Assembly (NCBI GenBank): GCA_023441055.1
Contig: JAEZQY010000036.1
Location: 1-64,000 of the forward strand
DNA length: 64,000 nucleotides
Reading direction: 5' to 3'
Origin: Bacillota bacterium
Lineage (GTDB): Bacteria; Bacillota; Bacilli; Paenibacillales; UBA4045
The stretch's first letter is position 1. Each line of letters opens with the position of its first letter. Below are positions 35,840-44,648 of this stretch, in pieces. Made by a program: the position numbers and the translations under genes. The notes beneath the pieces were generated by a model. It was not told the DNA's origin. It did no database searches and worked only from the letters and a program-made list of their open reading frames with translations.

Positions 35840-38484
35840 TCTAATTCATCCTGCTCTACGTCGAGATTACTTTCTGCTGCAGATTTCTCATAGATGCGAA
35901 TGAGCGCCTGATGGGATGGATCCAGATTGACTGTGTACCGATACTTATCCTGTTCGTAAGTCTGGTCAGATATTTTCCCGAATACAACATGTCTTGTGAG
36001 TTTGGTCTTGCTGAGTAAATAGTCTAGATTACCGGATTTCTTGCTAGCACCGCCTAAGACAAGTTCGATCGATTCCCAATTCTCGTAGAAGTATTCTTGC
36101 AGCAGAGGAATCACCTTGTTGACCATAACTTCCTTATAGGCTTGAGCAGTTGGATGCTCTACTATAAAGTAGGCATGACCGATCTGATGATCTCGATCGT
36201 ATAAGTATTCGATCCGATCGTTAATGGTCTGAAGCAGCTTTCGTATATTTATTCCCTCTACATTGGTAGGTAGAAGGTCGTAATCCGGCATCATCTCCTT
36301 GAATACGAATCGTCTCCGGAGAGCGGTGTCCAGCAATGCGATCGATCGGTCTGCGGTGTTCATCGTACCGATGATATGGACGTTCGATGGAACAGAGAAT
36401 TTGGCGCGTTCCGCTTCGGAATAAGGTAAAGTTACCGTCAGTTCGTTTGGCTGCCCGAGACGCTTATCTGGTTCGATCAGTGTAATTAATTCGCCGAAGA
36501 TCTTAGAGATATTTCCTCTATTGATTTCATCGATAATTAGAACATACTGAGATTCCTTGCCCCCTGCCCTTCTTTTCCCAGCGATTAGTTCACGCAAGCT
36601 CTCGAGATTCAAATCATCTTCATAGAATCGATAGATAGATTGCTGAGAGAACTTCTTTTCTTTTAGAATCCGCTCAACGGGTATCATGTTCGTCGCATCG
36701 ACGACAAGCCACTCGACCTCTCGAAATTGCATATAGCTTTCATTAACCGTAGGATCATATTTATAATCACCGGTTATTTTTCCAATAGCGCGAACCATTC
36801 GGTTGCCGCTGGAGATCACAACGATATCGCCCACTCTCATCCAATGCTTGAACCGTTCAATGGCGTCTATTGCAAACGAGTTACGATCCGGATATTTGTT
36901 TGTATAAGCGTTCTTAATATCTTCCTTATTCGTACAATTCGTAAAATCGACATCGTCTCCCCAACCTAGTGCGACAACGTTATTGTCGATGCAATAATTG
37001 AAGATATCATCTTCGGTATCATTGATGTTCCCTAGTGACATCTTGAAGAACCTAGTGTCCTCGGCGTTGAAGTCATATGTTCTCTTCTGCTCCGTCTTGG
37101 ATGCACGAGCAGCGCTGCAGATCCTCTTGAACACGCCATCTCGCACTTCATATCCATTCGTTTCTTTGCTGAACCGAATTCCTTCTACAAAATCTTCATA
37201 GCTGTAAGACTGGTGGAAGGTGCAGAACATGATTTGATTGCTGTCTATCAGCTTCTTATATAGATCTACTGCATCTTGTCTACGATTCGGGTTGGAGAGT
37301 ATGTCTGGATCCAGATCAGGAGCAACGATTTTAAGCGCTTCGTTGATGACGTTGTAGGTTTTGCCGGTTCCTGGAGGTCCGTATAAGATAAGATTTTGAG
37401 GTTTGATCATGAGCGTGTGCTCTCCTTCTTTAGAAAAATCCATTGATTCAATTTCGATTATTCCGTGCAAATAAATCAGATTATGAACGTCAATCAAGTC
37501 TTCCACATTGTAGTGATGCTCCCGAGCAAAATTCAGTATGAATTTATTCATTTCATTAAACAAGTGATATTTACTAATCGCATCGTTCTCCGGTTGAAGT
37601 CCAATTTGTAGTGCGAAGTTAGTATATTCTGTCGATTTGTACAAGCTATACTCCTCAGGAGAATATGCAGCAAGTATGACGGCCAGAAACTGAATCGTTG
37701 GAGTACTTGCACTCTTCTTATTCGGAGCCATCCTTCCTTGTTCGAATAAGGATTTGAAGCGATCACCTAGTCTCGTCCTTATGTCTGCGGTAATTCCCTC
37801 TTCAACTAGCGTCGATAGGATCTCCGTGAATTCCACATCGTCGCAATTCTCGAGGAAGATATGGAAGTCATCCCGTTGAGAATATCCATTATAAGCGGAT
37901 ATTAAGTTATCCCACCAGCGGATGAGGACCGACTCACTTTGTTTTTTCTTGATCAGATCCATCAGTTGCATTCTAGCATCGCCAGGATGATCGTCTATTC
38001 GTCTAAGGATATGACCTAAGGCTTGTAGGAATTCGATCTTGTACCTCTTCTCATTGTCTTGGTACTCTTCTTCATTCTCTAGACGATACAATGTGAAGGC
38101 CTTCAAGTACTTATGAAGCTTATCGAGTTGAATCGATTGAAGCGGGTCGAGCTTTATTGTACGGAACAATCCCTCTAAGACAGACAACATATCCTTAACC
38201 CATGGATTGCCGCTGGAACGATCAGCTTTGTAATGGTACATCGATGTATTAGAAGTTGTCGCATCGGTACGAGATTCGGTGAGTAGTTGCACTCCGAGTT
38301 TCTTGGCAGCATCCAATCGTGCAAACGATTCTTGCTCTACGAAGGATACTCCATTATCCCGAACGATTACTAGGTAATGATGGTTATGGTTCTTTATTGT
38401 AAATATCTCGTAACAGGTAGTAGCGCCTTGTCGATAGGAACTGTCATTGATTGTTGATTTTGCAATTTCGAACACGTCCGACAC
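35836..38484 (-). CDS. mcrB: McrB-type GTPase with EVE-like domain inserted in the AAA+ core
   Basis: An 882-aa motor subunit. Residues 1-350 are a helical N-terminal region. The AAA+ domain has Walker A GPPGTGKTY (369-377), Walker B IDEINRG (650-656) and the McrB GTP-signature MNTADR (708-713). Between the two Walker motifs, residues 465-640 do not belong to AAA+. They read FKMSLGNINDTEDDIFNYC, ALGWGDDVDF, FKHWMRVGDIVVI and YMQFREVEWL, resembling an EVE/YTH-like modified-base pocket. This would sense modified cytosine within the motor. GTG 38484 follows AGGAGGG. The promoter carries one copy of the shared three-copy element. Confidence 0.87.
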   Translation of the reverse strand: MSDVFEIAKSTINDSSYRQGATTCYEIFTIKNHNHHYLVIVRDNGVSFVEQESFARLDAAKKLGVQLLTESRTDATTSNTSMYHYKADRSSGNPWVKDMLSVLEGLFRTIKLDPLQSIQLDKLHKYLKAFTLYRLENEEEYQDNEKRYKIEFLQALGHILRRIDDHPGDARMQLMDLIKKKQSESVLIRWWDNLISAYNGYSQRDDFHIFLENCDDVEFTEILSTLVEEGITADIRTRLGDRFKSLFEQGRMAPNKKSASTPTIQFLAVILAAYSPEEYSLYKSTEYTNFALQIGLQPENDAISKYHLFNEMNKFILNFAREHHYNVEDLIDVHNLIYLHGIIEIESMDFSKEGEHTLMIKPQNLILYGPPGTGKTYNVINEALKIVAPDLDPDILSNPNRRQDAVDLYKKLIDSNQIMFCTFHQSYSYEDFVEGIRFSKETNGYEVRDGVFKRICSAARASKTEQKRTYDFNAEDTRFFKMSLGNINDTEDDIFNYCIDNNVVALGWGDDVDFTNCTNKEDIKNAYTNKYPDRNSFAIDAIERFKHWMRVGDIVVISSGNRMVRAIGKITGDYKYDPTVNESYMQFREVEWLVVDATNMIPVERILKEKKFSQQSIYRFYEDDLNLESLRELIAGKRRAGGKESQYVLIIDEINRGNISKIFGELITLIEPDKRLGQPNELTVTLPYSEAERAKFSVPSNVHIIGTMNTADRSIALLDTALRRRFVFKEMMPDYDLLPTNVEGINIRKLLQTINDRIEYLYDRDHQIGHAYFIVEHPTAQAYKEVMVNKVIPLLQEYFYENWESIELVLGGASKKSGNLDYLLSKTKLTRHVVFGKISDQTYEQDKYRYTVNLDPSHQALIRIYEKSAAESNLDVEQDELE

Positions 38485-38549
38485 TTCAGGCCCTCCTATT
38501 CTAATCTATCTATGTACCACCTTTTAGGATCAACGATAACATAAGGCAT

Positions 38550-38583
38550 TGACAGCTAACTGTCAGCGAATAGCCGTTCGGAG
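38550..38583 (-). promoter_or_regulatory. Shared regulatory element, copy 1 (mcrBC promoter)
   Basis: Read on the minus strand: CGAACGGCTATTCG (38567-38580), one base, TGACAG, four bases, CTGTCA. The first part is one base from the Gram-positive LexA consensus. The second part is a perfect 6-bp inverted repeat likely overlapping the promoter. It ends 66 bp upstream of the mcrB start and overlaps the 3' end of the NERD-helicase gene. Identical spacing is found in two other promoters. Confidence 0.72.
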
Positions 38584-40209
38584 CTGTGGCAATTGCCATC
38601 CTTCCTGATGAAATACATGAAGCAGATATCTTGCTCGCGAAGCCCCCACATACACATCAGCAGGTGTGCAAGCTTTACTGCTTTCTTTAATATCGATTAG
38701 TAAGACAATATCTGTCTCTAAGCCCTTAAATGAACGAATCGTCGCATACTGGATGCCTGCTTCACCGCTGTTGAAATCCACCAGTGGCCAATCACGAATT
38801 TTGGATACACCGTGCAGACAGCTATTCGCTCTCTTATACGGAGATAGTATCGTAATACGATTAGGTGCTACGCCTTGACTGACCAGATGGCCGATTTCCT
38901 TCCCAATGAGCCGTTTCAGCTCGTCCGGGTCCTTCCAGGCATGCATGATGACCGGTACACCGCCGCTAATACGGGACTTTGCGGGTTTTCCATGCACGAA
39001 TGGTTCAGTCCACTTATTGATCTCTTCTGTGTTCCGGAAATTCTGTGTGAGCCTCTGTGTGGATTGCGTATATCTCTTCAGCGTCTGCCAAGACTCCGGC
39101 GTACCGAATATGTTCTGGTTGGGATCAGCGAATATATACAGCTCTCCATCCTTGCGCAGCATACTCTCGAGACATATGAGCCACTCCTCGAAGAAGTCTT
39201 GTCCCTCATCAATCAAGATGCAATCGAACATCTCCTCTTCACTCGCTTCGCTATAATAGGAGAATCCTTGTTCAGCTAAGTCAACCTTGAAATAGCGGTC
39301 AAGATCTGCAGAATCAGAACCCTGCAGAATTCCTTTTTCCTTTAGAACATGCTCAAGGTAGGAGTGGAAATTAGATATCTTAATTCTATCATCATTTGCT
39401 TGATTAATAATTAATTCTACTAAATTTTTGTTGTAACAGGTCAGCAATACGTTCTTACCGTCCTGCACGGAACGTCTTGCCTTCTCAATAGCAATATAGG
39501 TCTTCCCTGTACCGGCAGAGCCGAGGAAGAGCTTTCGCTTATCCTCCATCGTTTCTTCAATGATCCGTTCTTGTTCTTCCGTTAAGATATGATCTGCCGT
39601 TCTAGCGAACACTTCAATTCGATCAGTTAGAGCCACGGATAGCCGCATGGAGGGTGTCAGAATTTTGATTAGATCTTGATTCGAGGCAGTTACGCTAGAC
39701 GGCTTGGAGATCATTAATAAGGCTTCAACTCGCTCTGTAATCTGATGAAGGTCACTCTCCACCCACAAACTGTCTTGCTGCAAGTCTGCAGGAGGTGTTC
39801 CTCCAATACGCGTACACTCTGGAAAGCAAATGACATAACGCGATTTCAGAGGGTAGTCAACATTTCGATGCTCGCGCTTATAGAGATGTAGAATGTGATA
39901 CATGGCCGATCGCGCTTGCTCGACAGGATCCTTATACAATGGCAAATATCCGCCCTGCTTGACTTCATGCCACTGACCGGCATGATAGGCGGCTTCTCCT
40001 TGCTTGACCTCGACAACTAAGAATCCATGTGTCGGATGAATGATGATGAAATCAGCTTCTCTTACTGTTTCCTTGCTGCCGTGTTGTATATATCTGTAAC
40101 CGTAGATGACGGTATAGGAGTGAGGCAATCGAGAGACGGCTTCGAAGAATAGCTTCTCTCCACGATTTTCAATGGAAGCCGGTTCTAGTTCTGGGATCAT
40201 GCGGGCCAT
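38563..40209 (-). CDS. NERD-domain / superfamily 1 helicase fusion
   Basis: A 548-aa protein. The N-terminal 130 residues form a NERD nuclease-related domain (ENRGEKLFFEAVSRLP, VREADFIIIHPTHGFLVVEV with the EVKQG triad end). A UvrD/PIF1-like helicase follows: Walker A GSAGTGKTY near 235, VLLTCYNKNLVELI, DCILIDEGQDF, QNFRNTEEINKW and a C-terminal SFKGLETDIVLLID. Such fusions are common in defence islands and may process invading DNA ends. ATG 40209 has GAGGTG at good spacing; 13 extra upstream codons lack a ribosome site. It follows the unknown 190-aa gene by about 90 bp. Confidence 0.85.
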   Translation of the reverse strand: MARMIPELEPASIENRGEKLFFEAVSRLPHSYTVIYGYRYIQHGSKETVREADFIIIHPTHGFLVVEVKQGEAAYHAGQWHEVKQGGYLPLYKDPVEQARSAMYHILHLYKREHRNVDYPLKSRYVICFPECTRIGGTPPADLQQDSLWVESDLHQITERVEALLMISKPSSVTASNQDLIKILTPSMRLSVALTDRIEVFARTADHILTEEQERIIEETMEDKRKLFLGSAGTGKTYIAIEKARRSVQDGKNVLLTCYNKNLVELIINQANDDRIKISNFHSYLEHVLKEKGILQGSDSADLDRYFKVDLAEQGFSYYSEASEEEMFDCILIDEGQDFFEEWLICLESMLRKDGELYIFADPNQNIFGTPESWQTLKRYTQSTQRLTQNFRNTEEINKWTEPFVHGKPAKSRISGGVPVIMHAWKDPDELKRLIGKEIGHLVSQGVAPNRITILSPYKRANSCLHGVSKIRDWPLVDFNSGEAGIQYATIRSFKGLETDIVLLIDIKESSKACTPADVYVGASRARYLLHVFHQEGWQLPQLRTAIR

Positions 40210-40235
40210 GCCTATAGCACCTCTTTGTCTGCGAT

Positions 40236-40259
40236 GAATTAGGTACAATATACTAATTC
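40236..40259. repeat. GAATTAG / CTAATTC inverted repeat upstream of the NERD-helicase
   Basis: Seven-bp perfect arms (40236-40242 and 40253-40259) flank a short AT-rich loop just 5' of the chosen start. It may be an operator for a local promoter; nothing else supports a role. Confidence 0.35.
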
Positions 40260-40298
40260 GTCATGGTTCCGCATATTCCCTCTATATAGTTATAGTGT

Positions 40299-40871
40299 TC
40301 ACCTGATCACGAAATCGGGTTGACATAGATACTCCAGATTGTAAATATCATTTCTAGAAGTTACTATTCCTTTGATTAATGCAATGGGAAGATGTGGTTC
40401 ATCGGTAGAATAAGTTATTCCGAGACTTTCGGGTTCCACTAGAGCTACAATGGCATAGGTATCCGCCGCTTCTGTCAATTTATATAGCCGATTATTATTC
40501 GACAGAACGAGTTCGATGAGGTCGAAGGTAATTAGATGGAATGTAGTCTCCTTCCATTGTGTCGAAACTACCTCAAATGCTAGTTTATTGATAAGTGCAA
40601 TGAATGTTGGCGGATTCAGAGATAATTCTATACCGTTTATGTAGCCCTGCTCATCAAAGTCAATTCCATATTCAGTTTGAAATGACTTATTTACCTCGTA
40701 TCTAAATGTATTTGAGCTAATAGTGAGCTGATCCAGCTGTTGATTTAATGCTTCATTCTTTGAGTATGGAATGATGTGCTTCTCTTTACTGGCTCGGTTC
40801 AATCTATCGTTGTGTCCAGCGGGTTTTAAGTATATATACCCCATCCCGTTATTATCGCAGGTTATTCTCAT
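40299..40871 (-). CDS. Unknown 190-aa protein of the AddAB-like/McrB-like cluster
   Basis: A soluble alpha/beta protein. The N-terminus (GMGYIYLKPAG) and several beta-strand-like segments are visible (GYINGIELSLNPP, VVSTQWKETTFHLITFDLIE, VALVEPESLGITYS). I recognise no domain, signal or metal-binding motif. ATG 40871 follows GAAGGAG, 17 bp after the stop of the DUF2357 nuclease, so it is clearly part of that operon. It may be a specificity or structural subunit of the cluster; this is inference from position only. Confidence 0.72.
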   Translation of the reverse strand: MRITCDNNGMGYIYLKPAGHNDRLNRASKEKHIIPYSKNEALNQQLDQLTISSNTFRYEVNKSFQTEYGIDFDEQGYINGIELSLNPPTFIALINKLAFEVVSTQWKETTFHLITFDLIELVLSNNNRLYKLTEAADTYAIVALVEPESLGITYSTDEPHLPIALIKGIVTSRNDIYNLEYLCQPDFVIR

Positions 40872-40887
40872 GACTATCAACTCCTTC

Positions 40888-42405
40888 TCAATAGGTCACC
40901 AGATCCAAGTGCTCTCTTAGTTTCTTTTCCAAAGCACTTTTTTGATTTACCAAATCTTCACTAGGTTTTAAACTGAATACTCCCATCTTGTACTGAGACC
41001 GATAGTTCAGTCCATAAAGCTCATTATTCTCAGATCCATTAACAGGAGTTATAATATAAGTCTCCGCAACTGCCCTAGTGCCATCGCTTACTCTGATAAT
41101 ACCGTCCCTATATTTGTGCATTTCACCAAGAGCTCCTGGGAGATTATGTTCGACTCTGTACTTAGGATCGAATACATATAATTTCCCGTTACTCTCTAGC
41201 ACGATATCCGGTTTCATGCCATGTGTATATGCAACATAATCACGCGTTGCTTTAGTAAACCAGCGCTGATAGGCAAGTGTACCTCCATTAACTAGTCGAA
41301 TGCGGTGCTCTCTCTTCTCGGACAAGCTAAGTACAAGCCCATCCTGAACTAATGCATATAGCCCTGATGTATCTTCCAACATCTCTAGATTTCGCAAGAT
41401 GGCAACGACCTGCATGAAGACCCATATCTCGTAAACCTGATATGTGTCTTTCAATGCAATTGAATGCTGCATTCCGATTCGAAATTCACCGAACTGATAT
41501 AACATCTTAAACCAATCGTATGCCATTCGATAGATTGGATGTTTACGGAAGGCTTGCGTGATAGAGATAGTGCCTTTATGTTCGGATATTTGCTGCAAAG
41601 GTGATAGTCGAAGCCAGTAAGATACACGCTCTCGAAATTCTGCAGCACGGGACTTAATGGGATCCGGTGAGTGGATTTCATACTTCTTAAGTAATGAACG
41701 GAATTCTCGTAACCATCGAACGAGCACGCGATTCTCATATACATTGCACGAATCTTCTTTAATGTTGGTATAAACCTTGGATGGTATCGGAATAGACATC
41801 TCAGCAGACAATGCACCATCACCAGTGTGAGCTTCAATCCACTTGATAACAGTTGGAGTAATAGATGTGATATTTTCTCTCCTAACCAAGTTCTCATATG
41901 AATCAAGTTTGCGAATCGGCGAACGAACAATGTTCTGAATGATTCGTCTCAAACGGTAGAACGTACGTTCAATATAGTCCCACTGCGGGAGAGAGAGACG
42001 ACGGTCTGAGCCGTTTGAGTCAAATTGAAGATGCGCACCAGCAAATTGAAAGCAAGCCACTGCCTCGTTCAGAATGTCTGAAATCATCTGAGCATGTTCA
42101 TCCTCTGTTATCTTACGATCATCCGGATAGACGAATATAGTGATTTCACAAGGGGCGAGTTGATCAATATAGAATCTCATCTTTCCAGATTGGAATGGCA
42201 TCGTCAGTTCACCGGTCCAACCGAGATTAGAACGAACCATAGGTAATGGAATATGATTGAGATGAAATTCGAACGGGGTCTCCCAAGACGTTCGCCATTG
42301 ATAAGTGCGAGCTTCTTCGAACCTCATGTTCTCGATAAGCTGCCACTCCCCCAGATCAGGACACCAGAACTCGATGGTGTTACCGCCAGAATTGGGTAGC
42401 TCCAT
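40888..42405 (-). CDS. DUF2357-domain PD-(D/E)XK nuclease (McrC-like partner)
   Basis: A 505-aa protein of the DUF2357 restriction-endonuclease-like family. The N-terminal 130 residues are beta-rich (FEFHLNHIPLP, MRFYIDQLAPCEITIFVYP) and the middle is helical. The C-terminal nuclease core shows Glu 326 in YQVYEIWVFMQV, Asp 400 in GMKPDIVLES and DPK at 413-415. The start lies 26 bp inside the upstream AAA+ gene, so the two are translationally coupled, as McrB with McrC. It is a second, distinct McrBC-like pair in the same island. Confidence 0.85.
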   Translation of the reverse strand: MELPNSGGNTIEFWCPDLGEWQLIENMRFEEARTYQWRTSWETPFEFHLNHIPLPMVRSNLGWTGELTMPFQSGKMRFYIDQLAPCEITIFVYPDDRKITEDEHAQMISDILNEAVACFQFAGAHLQFDSNGSDRRLSLPQWDYIERTFYRLRRIIQNIVRSPIRKLDSYENLVRRENITSITPTVIKWIEAHTGDGALSAEMSIPIPSKVYTNIKEDSCNVYENRVLVRWLREFRSLLKKYEIHSPDPIKSRAAEFRERVSYWLRLSPLQQISEHKGTISITQAFRKHPIYRMAYDWFKMLYQFGEFRIGMQHSIALKDTYQVYEIWVFMQVVAILRNLEMLEDTSGLYALVQDGLVLSLSEKREHRIRLVNGGTLAYQRWFTKATRDYVAYTHGMKPDIVLESNGKLYVFDPKYRVEHNLPGALGEMHKYRDGIIRVSDGTRAVAETYIITPVNGSENNELYGLNYRSQYKMGVFSLKPSEDLVNQKSALEKKLREHLDLVTY

Positions 42406-44617
42406 ACCGATCCAGCTCCCCTTTCATTCGCTCAAGATGACGAAGCGACTCCGTGCGCTGTGACAAGGATTCTTGAACCCATGTAATTAGACGATCTAAT
42501 AACGGCGCAATTCGCTCGTCGCCACGCAGCTTCGGAAGCACCTTCTCTGCGATGACCCGATCAACAGCTTCCACTGGGTCCATACGATATTCGATAGCGA
42601 GCATCGCATTAGCATAAAGCTTACGCAGCATCTCATTCAAGGTACGGTATCCAAAGTGAAGGTCATAAGGCTGGAGAATGGCGTGAAGCTGCTTGATCCA
42701 CTTCCACTCTGCTTCTAGTGTTATCTTATACTTGGAGGCAATGTGCTCCCAGAACAAGTCTAACTCTACATCGGATAACGTCATGACAAACGCGCGATCT
42801 AACACCTTATCCGAGATTGAGTGTGTCGTTTCATCCACGTTAATTGTACCTATGACATATAAGTTGTTCGGGATATGAACTTCTTGTGGGACATCGTTAA
42901 TGTGATCCTCCGAATGAAGTCGAATCGGTTGCTTCGATTCCACCGCGCTTAAGTAGTCACTCAGATAATACTCGACGCGCGCAAGATTCATCTCATCCAA
43001 CACGACGAACATTGGCTTCCCTTCATGTATGGCTTGTAGTAGTGCATTCAGGAAAGGAGTGCGAATATATCTCTTTTCGAGCACGCTGTAGTAACCGAAC
43101 AATGCTGTTGCATCCGTCCAATCTGGTCTGACTGGGATCACATTCAAGTAAGGATTGACATCATGAAGAGGTCTGCCATAAACAGCATTGGCATAGAGCA
43201 GAACAAGTCTAGTCTTACCCGTACCGGATATCCCGTTCAAGATAACGAAATGCTTATCCTCCAGGCTAGTAAGATTCAGATGGAAATCTCGAATGATCGC
43301 ATCTGAGTAAGTCAATCCGCTGTCTTTGATGTTCGCAAAGATCATACTTAGATCAAAGTTATGTTCATAGACAATCTCTTCCTGTGGATCTGCATCCTCA
43401 GACGGAATCCATATTCCACCCGGATCCGCTTCTCTTGGGAGAGTAATATGGCCTGTACTATCTGCAAAAAGAATCGATGCGAGGATTAGTCGCTTTTTTA
43501 CAACAATTGGTGTTTCGGTGAAGCTTCGTACTCCATTATCCCAAGTACCGGCGTAAAAAGCTGTTCCATCCAGATCAAAATCATGTTGGTTTAATGCTTC
43601 CATAGCCTTAGATTGAAAGGTTTTGTTTACATCTTCCCCCTTTTGATGCTTGAAGGACTTCGTGATTTTCCAATCTATCTTGCCTTCTCCTTGCAGATTA
43701 CGAATATTGTTAAATAGAAAACCAGCCCCATTCACGAAGATACCTATCGCTTCATGCGGTTCACGCAAATAATTCTCAACCATTCCATCAACCAGAAGCT
43801 GCCCTTTATCATAGACCGCGTACCGCTGTCGTCGCTGCGTAGATTTCACATCATAGGGTACTTCCCATTGAATCTCGTAGTTGCGACCGAAGATCTGGAT
43901 CGAATCTTTCTCTTTAGGCTCGTAGATCTGTTCGAGAATGGTGCGGGATAATACGTGCTTTTCCGCCTCTTCCGAGAGAAATCTACGAAGCGGAATAAGA
44001 TCGATCCAAGTTTGCCAACACATCGTAATTAGCTCTTCATCTGTAGGCAGTTGATTAAAGCTGATGAATCGGCCAAAATACAACCACGGTTTACGTTTCT
44101 GCGCAATGGCTTGCTGAATATATGGAATTAGCTCATGCTTCGCAAGCTGATGTCCGTCACTCGATTGAATTGTACTGTCTACTGGTAATGTTGCGATCAT
44201 TTCCTCAAACTTCTTACGATTTGCCTGCGTTCGAACCGCCTCCCACATCGGGTAGAAGTCCGTAGGAATCATCACCTTCAATACTCGTTCTATCCCATCA
44301 AACGATATGTTTAATACTGAATGCTGCGTATTGAAATCCAGTTTATTCAGCAACTCGATAAAGGCTTTCTTCCCGATATCCGAGTTTGTTTTTTTCTCGG
44401 CGTATTTGGGGTTACGCGCGTCATGCATGGTGGTTCGAAGCGTAACCTCGTAAGTATGCACTTGGTAGTTTAGGAGCTCCGGAGCTTGCGTTGAATAGGT
44501 AGCCTTGAATCGTTCCATCAAGTTTCGCAAGATTGGTTGAACCTCGTCCAGCACACGCTGGCAACGGACTGATGTGTCCGCTATGGAGAACACTTCTTCG
44601 ATTTGTTGAATGTTCAT
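42380..44617 (-). CDS. McrB-like AAA+ ATPase paired with the DUF2357 nuclease
   Basis: A 745-aa protein. Residues 1-430 hold unrecognised domains, including a segment near 235-365 with aromatic residues (FVNGAGFLFNN, AFYAGTWDNG) that could bind DNA or bases. The AAA+ core has Walker A GISGTGKTR (462-470), Walker B VVLDEMNLARVEYY (538-551) and sensor GTINVDETTH (590-599). This is the MoxR/McrB-like arrangement, but with GTINVDE in place of the classic McrB MNTADR. ATG 44617 follows GGAGGG, 31 bp after the AddA-like gene. It likely powers the DUF2357 nuclease. Confidence 0.85.
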   Translation of the reverse strand: MNIQQIEEVFSIADTSVRCQRVLDEVQPILRNLMERFKATYSTQAPELLNYQVHTYEVTLRTTMHDARNPKYAEKKTNSDIGKKAFIELLNKLDFNTQHSVLNISFDGIERVLKVMIPTDFYPMWEAVRTQANRKKFEEMIATLPVDSTIQSSDGHQLAKHELIPYIQQAIAQKRKPWLYFGRFISFNQLPTDEELITMCWQTWIDLIPLRRFLSEEAEKHVLSRTILEQIYEPKEKDSIQIFGRNYEIQWEVPYDVKSTQRRQRYAVYDKGQLLVDGMVENYLREPHEAIGIFVNGAGFLFNNIRNLQGEGKIDWKITKSFKHQKGEDVNKTFQSKAMEALNQHDFDLDGTAFYAGTWDNGVRSFTETPIVVKKRLILASILFADSTGHITLPREADPGGIWIPSEDADPQEEIVYEHNFDLSMIFANIKDSGLTYSDAIIRDFHLNLTSLEDKHFVILNGISGTGKTRLVLLYANAVYGRPLHDVNPYLNVIPVRPDWTDATALFGYYSVLEKRYIRTPFLNALLQAIHEGKPMFVVLDEMNLARVEYYLSDYLSAVESKQPIRLHSEDHINDVPQEVHIPNNLYVIGTINVDETTHSISDKVLDRAFVMTLSDVELDLFWEHIASKYKITLEAEWKWIKQLHAILQPYDLHFGYRTLNEMLRKLYANAMLAIEYRMDPVEAVDRVIAEKVLPKLRGDERIAPLLDRLITWVQESLSQRTESLRHLERMKGELDRYGATQFWR

Positions 44618-44648
44618 AACATCCCTCCGTATCTTATCCTGTTAATCT

